NCBI RefSeq assembly: GCF_029360775.1
Contig: NZ_JARKMZ010000018.1
Coordinates: forward strand, 21,946 to 85,945
Length of the DNA: 64,000 nucleotides
Direction: 5' to 3'
Source: Daejeonella sp. H1SJ63
Lineage (GTDB): Bacteria; Bacteroidota; Bacteroidia; Sphingobacteriales; Sphingobacteriaceae
The notes beneath the pieces are model-generated. The model worked only from the letters and a program-made list of their open reading frames with translations. It was not told where the DNA came from and made no database searches. Numbering within the stretch: position 1 is the stretch's first letter; the number at the start of each line of letters is the position of its first letter. This document shows, piece by piece, positions 18,615 through 26,505 of this stretch. Position numbers and translations under genes: made by a program.

Positions 18615-19615
18615 CAGACCTTAGTTGCTCTGTCAAATTCTATTTTATTGGCTTCGATCAATACCTGATTCTTTTTGATCACAGGAGTCGGAGCTATTTC
18701 ATAATGATTAGCGGAAATTACAGAAGTATGCGCAATATGACGCGGCCCCTCAATTACCCAATCACTTGTATTTTTTGTTTCAAAACGGCAGGTATTGCAG
18801 ATAAAATCTTCAACCTCGCCAAACTGATCCTTACGGCCGGTAACACGCAAAACCTCTTCTCCTTTATACCATAAGGTTACTTTTCCTTTACATTTCGGAC
18901 AATCTCTGTGTGCATCTACCGGCTTTGTAAACCAAACACGGTTCTTAAAGCGGAAAGTTTTATCTGTTAAAGCTCCCACCGGACAAACATCAATTACGTT
19001 TCCGGAGAAGTCATTATCAATTGCCTTTTCGATATAGGTTGAAATTTCAGAAGCGTCACCACGGCCTAAAACTCCATGCACGCGTCCTTCCGTGATCTGA
19101 TCTGCAGTGTAAACACATCTGTAACATAAAATACAGCGGTTCATGTGAAGCTGGATCTTGTCGCCAATATCAATTCTTTCAAAAGTACGGCGTTCAAACT
19201 CATAACGGGTATCAGCAACACCATGTTCAAAGGAAAGATCCTGTAAATGACATTCACCGGCCTGATCGCAAACAGGGCAATCCAGGGGATGATTGATCAA
19301 AAGAATCTCGACAACACCCTTTCTTGCCTCAATCACTTCAGGCGAAGTAATATTTTGCACCTCCATGCCGTCCATTACACCTGTACGGCAGGATGCAACC
19401 AATTTTGGCATGGGACGCGGGTCTTTTTCAGACCCCTTACTCACTTTCACCAGACAGGTACGGCACTTACCACCGCTTCCTTCAAGTTTAGAATAATAGC
19501 ACATAGCTGGAGGAACAATATCTCCTCCAATCTGACGTGCAGCATTGAGAATACTTGTTCCCGGTTCTACTTCGACCGTTATTCCATCTATTGTAACTTT
19601 AACTTTTTCGCTCAT
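18614..19615 (-). CDS. nuoG: NADH-quinone oxidoreductase subunit G, short form
   Basis: At 333 residues this is far shorter than the 680-900 residues of canonical NuoG. Present are the N-terminal 2Fe-2S domain (CYYSKLEGSGGKCRTC, about 39-54), the His-Cys 4Fe-4S motif HPLDCPVCDQAGECHLQDL (about 108-126), the 4Fe-4S motif CILCYRC with CPVGALTDK, and a C-terminal zinc/Fe-S-like CPKC...CNTC segment (about 240-272). The large molybdopterin-oxidoreductase-like domain is missing. The end is a normal stop overlapping nuoH by one base, so this is an evolved short form and not a break. Confidence 0.92.
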   Translation of the reverse strand: MSEKVKVTIDGITVEVEPGTSILNAARQIGGDIVPPAMCYYSKLEGSGGKCRTCLVKVSKGSEKDPRPMPKLVASCRTGVMDGMEVQNITSPEVIEARKGVVEILLINHPLDCPVCDQAGECHLQDLSFEHGVADTRYEFERRTFERIDIGDKIQLHMNRCILCYRCVYTADQITEGRVHGVLGRGDASEISTYIEKAIDNDFSGNVIDVCPVGALTDKTFRFKNRVWFTKPVDAHRDCPKCKGKVTLWYKGEEVLRVTGRKDQFGEVEDFICNTCRFETKNTSDWVIEGPRHIAHTSVISANHYEIAPTPVIKKNQVLIEANKIEFDRATKV

Positions 19616-19620
19616 TGTTT

Positions 19621-19655
19621 AAAATTCAAAAGTCAAAATTCAAAAAGTCAAAACT
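19621..19655. repeat. Left inverted repeat of the S23-type element
   Basis: The plus strand carries AAGTCAAAATT (19630-19640) and AAAAAGTCAAAA (19642-19653). The same two words occur in inverted orientation on the far side of the four-helix-bundle ORF (20019-20050). The repeat lies between the ORF stop (19654) and the nuoG start codon (19615). Confidence 0.7.
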
Positions 19656-20018
19656 ACTTATTAAGATTAATAATAATTGCAGCTATAATTTTTGAAATCT
19701 CGTCAGCTTCTTTTAATAAACTATCTAATTCTTCTTTATCAACCTTTGATAATCCTATATCTCTAATAAGACAAATCCAATATTTTGTTTCATTTGCAGA
19801 TTTTAAGGCTATTGTATAAAAATTCTTAAAATCCTTTCTTGAACTACCGGACTTTCCTTCAACAACATCGGCTCCAATTGATGTAGCACTCCTCTCCTTA
19901 AAAGCTGGTCAAATATTGAAAAATGTATTTTTTCTATTTGTGCCTCAGATATAATTGAAATGATATCTTTTGAAAAATGATAACACCTGTGCTTAATATC
20001 AAAGGGCTTTCCGTCCAA
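19654..20018 (-). pseudogene. Frameshifted four-helix-bundle (S23/TIGR02436-type) protein inside the nuo operon
   Basis: From a TTG start at 20018 the frame reads GKPFDIKHRCYHFSKDIISI ... FDQLLR, the N-terminus of S23-type four-helix-bundle proteins encoded in 23S rRNA intervening sequences. At 19889-19898 a 5-bp tandem duplication (minus-strand AGGAG AGGAG) shifts the frame, so the continuous ORF ends at 19809 with nonsense sequence. Removing one copy restores RSATSIGADVVEGKSGSSRK and the rest of the family sequence through ANETKYWICLIRD to a stop at 19654-19656. The intact product would be about 120 residues. No ATG start is present, and the TTG may be the native start or itself decayed. 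Flanking inverted repeats bound the unit. Confidence 0.85.
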
Positions 20019-20050
20019 ATTTTTGACTTTTTAATTTTTAATTTTGACTT
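20019..20050. repeat. Right inverted repeat of the S23-type element (overlaps the nuoF stop)
   Basis: Read on the minus strand this is AAGTCAAAATT, a short spacer, then AAAAAGTCAAAA, the same words as the left repeat but in opposite orientation. The repeat includes the last codons and stop of nuoF (AGT CAA AAT TAA, 20038-20049), so the element boundary sits within the coding end of nuoF. Confidence 0.7.
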
Positions 20051-21408
20051 GCAACCTCTTCCAGTTTTGGCAATGGATCTGCATACTTTGCCAATCCATA
20101 ATTCCGCTCCATCGCTTCCTTTGGATTGTTTACATGCCATTCAAATTCATCCCTGAAATGACGGATTGCACTGGCAACAGGCCAGGCAGCTGCGTCACCC
20201 AAAGGGCAAATTGTATTTCCTTCAATCTTTTTCGATACATCAACCAGCAGGTCGATATCGCTCATTTTGCCATGACCATATTCCAGGCGGTGAAGCACTT
20301 TCTCCATCCATCCGGTACCCTCACGACATGGAGAACACTGACCACAGCTCTCATGGTGATAAAATCTTGAGAAGTTCCAGGTATTTCTTACAATACACTG
20401 ATCTTCATCAAAAGCAATAAAACCACCTGAACCAAGCATAGTTCCGGTTTGGAATCCGCCATCGGATAGTGATTCATACGTCATTAAACGCGGCTGGCCA
20501 TTAATGGTATTGAGGATCAGATTAGCCGGAAGAATTGGTACAGAAGATCCCCCCGCAACAACCGCCTTTAATCTTTTGCCATTTGCAATACCACCACAAT
20601 ATTCTTCTGAGTAAATAAATTCTTCAACAGGAAGTCCGAGTTCAATCTCATATACTCCGGGCTTCTTCAGATTACCTGAAGCAGAAATCAGTTTAGTACC
20701 TGTACTTCTTCCAACACCAAACTTGGCGTATTCTTCACCACCGTCATTAATGATCGGAACAACTGCTGCGATGGTTTCCACGTTATTTACTACTGTAGGA
20801 CATGCATATAAACCTGAAATAGCAGGAAATGGTGGTTTAATCCTTGGATTACCACGCTTACCTTCCAGAGATTCAATTAATGCAGTTTCCTCACCGCAGA
20901 TATAAGCTCCACCACCCGGCTGTACATATAACTCAAGGTCGTAACCCGATCCCAGTATATTTTTTCCTAATAATCCTGCATTCTTTGCTTCAGCAATTGC
21001 TCTTTCAAGAATACGGATCTGTGGCATCATCTCGCCCCGCACATAGATATAAGATGTTTTAGCCCCAAGTGCATAGCTGGCAACAATCATTCCCTCAATC
21101 AGTAAGTGAGGAATATGGGTCATCAGATAACGATCTTTAAACGTTCCCGGTTCAGACTCATCACCATTACATACCAGGTAACGCTCTTTCCCTTCAGGCT
21201 TTGCCAGAAAGCTCCACTTCATGCCGGTAGGAAAACCCGCACCTCCGCGACCGCGTAAGCCCGAGGTCTTAACCTCCTCAACCACAGCCTCGGGGGTCAT
21301 GGTCTTTAAAGCCTTCTCTACCGACCGGTATCCGCCATGCTGACGATAAACCTCCAGAGTATGGATACCCGGTACATTAATATTCTCAAATAATAACTTG
21401 CGCGCCAT
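20038..21408 (-). CDS. nuoF: NADH-quinone oxidoreductase subunit F (NADH/FMN site)
   Basis: This 456-residue subunit oxidises NADH with FMN and passes electrons to a 4Fe-4S cluster (N3). The NADH/FMN loop is GLRGRGGAGFPTGMKWSFL (about 51-69), the FMN region GGGAYICGEETALIESLEG (about 164-182), and the cluster ligands are CGQCSPC (about 349-355) plus the later Cys in NTICPLGD (about 391-398). The last four codons fall in an inverted repeat of the downstream S23-type element, so the natural C-terminus may have been altered by the insertion. Confidence 0.97.
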   Translation of the reverse strand: MARKLLFENINVPGIHTLEVYRQHGGYRSVEKALKTMTPEAVVEEVKTSGLRGRGGAGFPTGMKWSFLAKPEGKERYLVCNGDESEPGTFKDRYLMTHIPHLLIEGMIVASYALGAKTSYIYVRGEMMPQIRILERAIAEAKNAGLLGKNILGSGYDLELYVQPGGGAYICGEETALIESLEGKRGNPRIKPPFPAISGLYACPTVVNNVETIAAVVPIINDGGEEYAKFGVGRSTGTKLISASGNLKKPGVYEIELGLPVEEFIYSEEYCGGIANGKRLKAVVAGGSSVPILPANLILNTINGQPRLMTYESLSDGGFQTGTMLGSGGFIAFDEDQCIVRNTWNFSRFYHHESCGQCSPCREGTGWMEKVLHRLEYGHGKMSDIDLLVDVSKKIEGNTICPLGDAAAWPVASAIRHFRDEFEWHVNNPKEAMERNYGLAKYADPLPKLEEVASQN

Positions 21409-21416
21409 GCTTATTT

Positions 21417-21492
21417 AGATATGAAACTGAGATTTAAGATTGGGGAACAGATTTGATATAAAATCATTTCCCTCATCTGATATCTCATATCT
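21417..21492. repeat. Long imperfect hairpin filling the nuoE/nuoF spacer
   Basis: The outer arms AGATATGA (21417-21424) and TCATATCT (21485-21492) are perfectly complementary. Further inward GGGGAA can pair with TTTCCC, and GATTT with AAATC near the tip, so almost the whole spacer folds on itself. The inner arm runs into the stop codon of nuoE. It resembles a small palindromic repeat element rather than a terminator, because no T-run follows and nuoF must be transcribed through it. Confidence 0.55.
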
Positions 21493-22000
21493 TATTTTTT
21501 AAATTTTCTATCAGTTTATCAACGCTCTCTTCGGTAAGATTCTCATAAAAAGTGTATTCCGGACCGATTTGCAATACAGGAGCCATTCCACAGGCAGCAA
21601 GACATTCAACACCTCTCCAGCTAAATTTACCATCAGGAGTAACCTCTCCCTCTTTTACACCCAGAGTTTTTTCAATATGGTTCATGATCTTTTCTGCACC
21701 TACCAGACAACACGGGCCTGTACGGCAGACTTCGAGTACATATTTACCCTGCGGACGAAGAAAGAACATGGTATAAAAAGTAGCCACCTCATAAACTTCG
21801 ATCGGGTTGATCTGAAGGTAAGCAGCAACTTTATCCATGGCCTCGGGACTAACCCAGCCGTATTCAGCCTGCACCAAATGAAGTACCGGCAGTAATGCTG
21901 ATTTTTGTTTTCCCTGAGGATAACGACTTACAATCTCATCAAACTGTTTAATCAGGTCTGATGAAAATTCAATTTCCTTATGTTCAGTTACACTAAGCAT
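21485..22000 (-). CDS. nuoE: NADH-quinone oxidoreductase subunit E (2Fe-2S)
   Basis: The protein has 171 residues with a thioredoxin-like 2Fe-2S fold (cluster N1a). The four cysteine ligands fall in CRTGPCCLVGA (about 96-106) and ECLAACGMAP (about 133-142). It works with NuoF in the NADH-oxidising module. The start overlaps the end of nuoD by 8 bp. Confidence 0.96.
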   Translation of the reverse strand: MLSVTEHKEIEFSSDLIKQFDEIVSRYPQGKQKSALLPVLHLVQAEYGWVSPEAMDKVAAYLQINPIEVYEVATFYTMFFLRPQGKYVLEVCRTGPCCLVGAEKIMNHIEKTLGVKEGEVTPDGKFSWRGVECLAACGMAPVLQIGPEYTFYENLTEESVDKLIENLKNKI

Positions 22001-23204
22001 CTAATTCTCCTGCAATTACGTTCAAGCTACTCATATTGATGATGGCATCAGATAATAACATACCTGCGCTCATCGGGGCATACATCTGGTAGTTGATGAA
22101 ACTTGGTCTTCTGAAATGCAAACGATACGGCGATCTGCCCCCGTCATTTACAAGGTAAAAACCTAATTCACCGTTACCACCCTCCACTGCATGATAAACT
22201 TCAGTTTTGGGAGTATCGATCTCGCCCATTACAATTTTAAAATGGTAGATCAGGGCTTCCATATTATTATATACCTGTTCTTTCGGAGGCAGGTAAAACT
22301 CAGGAACATCCGCATGAAAAACACCCTTAGGCTCGTTCTGAAGTTTTTGCATAGCCTGTCTGATAATACTCAGACTCTGCCACATTTCCTCGTTTCTAAC
22401 AATAAAACGATCATAAACATCACCGCTGGTGCCTACCGGAATTTCAAAATCAAAATCCTGATAGGAAGAATAAGGTTCATTGACCCTGACATCATAATCA
22501 ACACCGGTTGCGCGCAGAATCGGTCCGCTCCAGCTGTAATTCAAAGCGGTTTCAGGATCTACAGTAGCTACACCTGAGGTACGTTCAATGAAGATTCTGT
22601 TTCGGTTAAACAATGTTTCAAACTCCTTCAGAATCGGAGGGAATTTTTCCAGAAATCTGTTGATCTTGGCAAAGGCAATGTCGTTGAAATCACGTTCAAA
22701 TCCGCCAATACGTCCGATATTTGTTGTCAGACGTGCACCACAGATTTCTTCATAAATCTCATAGATATGTTCTCTTTCTTCCATCAGATAAAGGAAGCCA
22801 GAGTATGCACCGGTATCTACACCCAAAATACCATTACAGATCAGATGATCAGAAATACGGGCAAGTTCCATTACTATCACCCTCAGGTAATCTACACGCT
22901 TTGGTGTTTCAATGCCCAATAGCTTTTCAACCGTCATATGCCATCCCATATTGTTGATAGGAGACGAACAATAATTCAGACGATCAGTAAGAGGAGTAAT
23001 CTGGTAAAAAGGACGGTGCTCTGCAATTTTTTCAAATGCACGGTGAATATAACCGATAGTAGAAACACCACTTACAATCCGCTCGCCATCCATTTCCAGT
23101 ACGTTCTGGAATACACCATGAGTTGCAGGGTGAGTAGGACCAAGATTCAGAGTGATTGTTTCCTTCTGAGGGTCGTTATCTGTGAATATAGGGTGATTCG
23201 TCAT
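21993..23204 (-). CDS. nuoD: NADH-quinone oxidoreductase subunit D
   Basis: This 403-residue 49-kDa subunit lines the quinone-binding pocket with NuoB. Conserved segments include NLGPTHPATHGVF (about 20-32), with the quinone-site histidine, GYIHRAFEKIAEHRPF (about 51-66) and GGNGELGFYLVNDGG (about 346-360). It overlaps nuoC by 4 bp and nuoE by 8 bp. C and D are separate genes here, not fused as in Escherichia coli. Confidence 0.97.
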   Translation of the reverse strand: MTNHPIFTDNDPQKETITLNLGPTHPATHGVFQNVLEMDGERIVSGVSTIGYIHRAFEKIAEHRPFYQITPLTDRLNYCSSPINNMGWHMTVEKLLGIETPKRVDYLRVIVMELARISDHLICNGILGVDTGAYSGFLYLMEEREHIYEIYEEICGARLTTNIGRIGGFERDFNDIAFAKINRFLEKFPPILKEFETLFNRNRIFIERTSGVATVDPETALNYSWSGPILRATGVDYDVRVNEPYSSYQDFDFEIPVGTSGDVYDRFIVRNEEMWQSLSIIRQAMQKLQNEPKGVFHADVPEFYLPPKEQVYNNMEALIYHFKIVMGEIDTPKTEVYHAVEGGNGELGFYLVNDGGRSPYRLHFRRPSFINYQMYAPMSAGMLLSDAIINMSSLNVIAGELDA

Positions 23205-23704
23205 CTTCCGAAGAAATAATCCTTTTTATCAACACGATTCGGGTCTTCAAGCGGATGCTCTCTGCGCATTGGAAAAACCTCCATCTCATCTACATTTAAT
23301 ATTCTTTTCAAATCCGGATGTCCGTCAAACATAATTCCGAAGAAATCATAGGTCTCACGTTCCATCCAGTTAGCGCCATTCCATAAAGGGGTGGCACTTG
23401 GTATATGCGGGTTCTTACCGTCAATAAACACTTTAACTCTGACACGAACATTATTATAAAGGCTGTGAAGGTGATAAATTACACCAATTGACAGTTCCTG
23501 CTCAGGAAAATGAATTCCTGTAATATCGGTCAGATAATTAAACTTCAGGTCCTTATCCTCTTTGAGGAAACGGAGCACTTCGCTGATATTCTCAGCACTT
23601 GTTTCAAATGTAAGTAAGCCAAAAGGTTCAGCAGGAACAGAAATTCTGTCTCCAAATGCTGAAGTTATACTTTGTATGACCTGTTGATTGCTGAGCTTGC
23701 CCAT
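23201..23704 (-). CDS. nuoC: NADH-quinone oxidoreductase subunit C
   Basis: The protein has 167 residues (the 30-kDa subunit). The family signature is visible near the C-terminus as NWMERETYDFFGIMFDGHPDL (about 111-131), followed by RREHPLEDP. It bridges the peripheral arm subunits NuoD and NuoB. The start codon shares one base with the nuoB stop, and the end overlaps nuoD by 4 bp. Confidence 0.96.
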   Translation of the reverse strand: MGKLSNQQVIQSITSAFGDRISVPAEPFGLLTFETSAENISEVLRFLKEDKDLKFNYLTDITGIHFPEQELSIGVIYHLHSLYNNVRVRVKVFIDGKNPHIPSATPLWNGANWMERETYDFFGIMFDGHPDLKRILNVDEMEVFPMRREHPLEDPNRVDKKDYFFGR

Positions 23705-24246
23705 TACTGGATTCCGTATCTACTTAGTAATTCTTTATATTCAGGAGAATCCCTTCTGCGAAGTGATTCATTCTTTACGAGTTCCTGTATTTTATTGAAG
23801 CCATCAATAATTGCTTCAGGACGTGGAGGGCAACCCGGCACATAAACATCAACAGGAATAATTTCGTCTATCCCCTGCATTACTGAATATGTATCAAATA
23901 TACCACCGCTGCTTGCACAGGCACCAACAGCTATAACCCAACGGGGTTCGGCCATTTGAAGATAAACCTGCTTCAATACTGGTCCCATTTTCTTGGCAAT
24001 GGTTCCCATAACCATCAAAAGATCTGCCTGACGGGGCGAGAAGCTTGGTCTTTCAGAACCAAAACGAGCAAAATCATAGTGCGATCCCATGGTTGCCATG
24101 AATTCAATTCCACAGCAGGAAGTTGCAAAAGGCAAAGGCCACATGGAATGTGATCTTGCCAGCCCCACTACCTTATCCAAAGATGTTGCAAAGAAACCCG
24201 ATCCTTCAATACCCGGAGGCGCTTCTACTAATTTTACTTCACTCAT
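23704..24246 (-). CDS. nuoB: NADH-quinone oxidoreductase subunit B (cluster N2)
   Basis: I start this gene at the ATG at 24246 ([10 protein letters not shown]). The upstream in-frame ATG at 24270 would add MGFFFRET, which is not family-like. The 180-residue product carries the N2 cluster ligands [10 protein letters not shown] (about 42-51), the single Cys in VGACASSGG (about 109-117) and VPGCPPRPE (about 136-144). N2 is the last Fe-S centre before quinone. It is preceded by nuoA with a 108-bp spacer. Confidence 0.95.
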   Translation of the reverse strand: MSEVKLVEAPPGIEGSGFFATSLDKVVGLARSHSMWPLPFATSCCGIEFMATMGSHYDFARFGSERPSFSPRQADLLMVMGTIAKKMGPVLKQVYLQMAEPRWVIAVGACASSGGIFDTYSVMQGIDEIIPVDVYVPGCPPRPEAIIDGFNKIQELVKNESLRRRDSPEYKELLSRYGIQ

Positions 24247-24354
24247 AGTCTCTCTAAAGAAAAAGCCCAATTCAAACTAGTCTGAAATGAGCCCAAATTT
24301 ATGAATTTAAATGCTTTCAATTCCTTAAACCATTATTTAGAAACAGTCTAAATG

Positions 24355-24726
24355 CTATTCCCAGTCCAGTGCTTTCTTCTTAATGATGTAAATAAAGCCC
24401 AGGAGAAGCGTTCCCATAAATACAAACATCTCAATCAACCCATTTACACCAAATTCCCTGAAATTGACGGCCCATGGATACATGAAAATTACCTCAATAT
24501 CAAAAAGGACAAATAAAATGGCTACTAAGAAATACTTAATAGAAAATGGCTGACGTGCATTACCAACTGACTTAATTCCTGATTCAAAAGCAACAAGTTT
24601 ATCAGAAGTCTTACGTTTAGGCCCGATTAAGTGCGTAATAGACATCGTCATAACAACAAAACCTAATGCCACGAGAATCTGAAAAATTATAGGCAAATAA
24701 TTAAGGGAGGTACTTTGTGCTTCCAT
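24355..24726 (-). CDS. nuoA: NADH-quinone oxidoreductase subunit A
   Basis: This 123-residue, three-helix subunit is the first gene of the nuo operon. Conserved segments are KLVAFESGIKSVGNARQPFS (about 43-62) in the cytoplasmic loop and FDIEVIFMYPWAV (about 73-85), with the conserved acidic residues. Its start lies about 18 bp downstream of a good -7 element, so the 5' leader is very short. Confidence 0.95.
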   Translation of the reverse strand: MEAQSTSLNYLPIIFQILVALGFVVMTMSITHLIGPKRKTSDKLVAFESGIKSVGNARQPFSIKYFLVAILFVLFDIEVIFMYPWAVNFREFGVNGLIEMFVFMGTLLLGFIYIIKKKALDWE

Positions 24727-24743
24727 TTTTAAGTTTTACGACG

Positions 24744-24773
24744 CAAATATAAAAAAAAGAAGCCCCTAAACAA
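24744..24773 (-). promoter_or_regulatory. nuoA: nuo operon promoter (Bacteroidota type)
   Basis: The minus strand shows TATATTTG at 24744-24751 (-7, consensus TAnnTTTG) and TTG at 24771-24773 (-33), separated by 19 nt. The -33 box falls in the loop of the terminator of the preceding TPR gene, so termination and initiation signals are interleaved in about 40 bp. Confidence 0.65.
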
Positions 24774-24787
24774 TGTTCAGAGGCTTC
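24751..24787 (-). terminator. Rho-independent terminator after the TPR gene
   Basis: Minus-strand AGAAGCC and GGCTTCT form the stem, with a loop of about 17 nt, followed by an eight-T run into the nuo promoter. It closes the exbB-to-TPR transcription unit. Confidence 0.8.
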
Positions 24788-24808
24788 TCTTATTTATATT
24801 TTTTAATT

Positions 24809-26497
24809 TTATTTACTTCCGTCAATCGCCTTTACAGCCTGTGTAGCAGTAACGTTGGCAGGATCTAATGCAAGAACTTTATCAAAGTATTCTTTAGCCT
24901 TAACATTATTGCCATCCTTTCTTGCGGCAACAGAGCCCAAATAATTATATGCTTCAATCAGACCAACCGAACTCTTAGCTGCAAGTTCAGGTTTTTCAAC
25001 AGTAACAAGATTTACATATCTTTCATAGAATGGCACTGCCAAACCCTGACTATCGTTCTCATCGTCCATTAAGCGATTAATGCGGCCACGATACTGCCAG
25101 CCAGCCTGAGTTGTTGGAGAACGCTGAACAAGATAACTGAAAGCTGTATCTGCCTTTACAAGAAGATCTTTAGGAGGATTAAGGTTAGCTGCTTTCTGAG
25201 CACCGTAGGTAAAGTAGTATGACATACCTAACCAATAGTAGTCAAGAAGCGCTCTTTCAGGATTCTTAATAGCTATTTCGTAAGCCTTAGCAGCTTCAAC
25301 ATATTTTTTGGCTTTATATAAGCTCTGACCAATCTCACTCATTACAACTGCATTACTTGAATCAAGTTCAACCGCCTTAGTAATATTAGCCATACCTTCT
25401 GTAAACATGGTAGTATCTTTCATCTGGGCTCTTCCCAGGTAAAGATAATCCTGAGGAATTATACGTGAAGGCTCTACTTTAGAAATGAATTCTTTCAGGG
25501 CCTGTGCAGTTGAAGCAAAATTTCCATTTTCAAAAGCAGAATAAGCCAGATAACGTAATACTCTTGGATTTACTTTATCAAGTTTTGCCATTTCATTAGC
25601 TTCTCTTTCCAGAGATTTAAAATCCTTCGCTAAGAAAAGGAAGTCTGCATGACGTAAGCGGGAATCTAATGAACGGTCAGTAAGATCCATATACTTCTCA
25701 TAAAACTGTAATGCTTTCTGCATACGATCAGCATATTCCTTTTTAGACTCCCATGCCCATAAATAATAAGTCTCAGCCAATTCGCGATATGCCGGAGCAT
25801 AATTAGCATCAAGTGCTATTACACTGTTAAACTCCTCATTTGCTTCAGGGAATGCTTTAGACATTTTATTAATCTTTCCTAACTCTACCTTAGATCTCAG
25901 GAAAGTCTTATCCAGATCAAATGCACTTCTGTATGCACTGAATGCTTCACCATTTTTTTGCAGCGTGCGGTATGCATCACCAAGCACTAAATATAGCTGA
26001 GCGTCTTTGTCATTTAAAGCTTTGGCTTTTTCAAGATGCACCAAACCCTCTGAAATCATAGGAGTTGGGGCATTAACATAAGCTCTTCCAATGTAAAGGT
26101 CAGTCATGTGATCCTTTTTCTTTGTCAGAGAAATAGCCTTATCAAAGTTTGCCTTTGGGCTTCCTTTTTTAGCAAGCTCAACTGCACCCAATCCAACATA
26201 GTTTAATGCATATTCTGCATTAGCTGTAATCCCTTTGCTGAATGCGGTTTTAGCTGAATCAATATAATCAGGTCTGATATATATTGATGATGTAGTGAGG
26301 TAAAGGTTACCTAAATAGAAAAAGTTTTCAGCATTTGTTGGCTGAGAACTGGTTAATGAATTTAAAATAGCCTTACCTTTTTGATACTGTTCTGCATCAA
26401 TAGCCTTCCTGGCATCAGTTAAACTCTGAGCAAAAACTGCTGAACCAACTAATATCAAACCCAGGGTTATCTTAACTGCCTTGTTCATCTTATTCAA
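24809..26497 (-). CDS. Secreted tetratricopeptide repeat protein
   Basis: This 562-residue protein has a signal peptide (cleavage near ...VGSAVFAQS, about 24). The body is almost entirely TPR-like helix pairs, for example YNYLGSVAARKDGNNVKAKEYFDKVLALDP at the C-terminus and several ...AYRELAETYYLWAW-type units. It is expected in the periplasm as a scaffold for protein contacts. It is the last gene of the ExbB-ExbD-ExbD-TonB cluster, 8 bp after the PstS-like lipoprotein gene, so it probably works with that envelope system. No enzymatic motif is visible. Confidence 0.85.
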   Translation of the reverse strand: MNKMNKAVKITLGLILVGSAVFAQSLTDARKAIDAEQYQKGKAILNSLTSSQPTNAENFFYLGNLYLTTSSIYIRPDYIDSAKTAFSKGITANAEYALNYVGLGAVELAKKGSPKANFDKAISLTKKKDHMTDLYIGRAYVNAPTPMISEGLVHLEKAKALNDKDAQLYLVLGDAYRTLQKNGEAFSAYRSAFDLDKTFLRSKVELGKINKMSKAFPEANEEFNSVIALDANYAPAYRELAETYYLWAWESKKEYADRMQKALQFYEKYMDLTDRSLDSRLRHADFLFLAKDFKSLEREANEMAKLDKVNPRVLRYLAYSAFENGNFASTAQALKEFISKVEPSRIIPQDYLYLGRAQMKDTTMFTEGMANITKAVELDSSNAVVMSEIGQSLYKAKKYVEAAKAYEIAIKNPERALLDYYWLGMSYYFTYGAQKAANLNPPKDLLVKADTAFSYLVQRSPTTQAGWQYRGRINRLMDDENDSQGLAVPFYERYVNLVTVEKPELAAKSSVGLIEAYNYLGSVAARKDGNNVKAKEYFDKVLALDPANVTATQAVKAIDGSK

Positions 26498-26505
26498 TTT
26501 TTAGT

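Noticed and set aside
19247..19819. 190-residue plus-strand frame antisense to nuoG
   Set aside because: It lies over the cysteine-rich coding sequence of nuoG and its product is rich in Cys, His and Thr from antisense codons. There is no family-like pattern.
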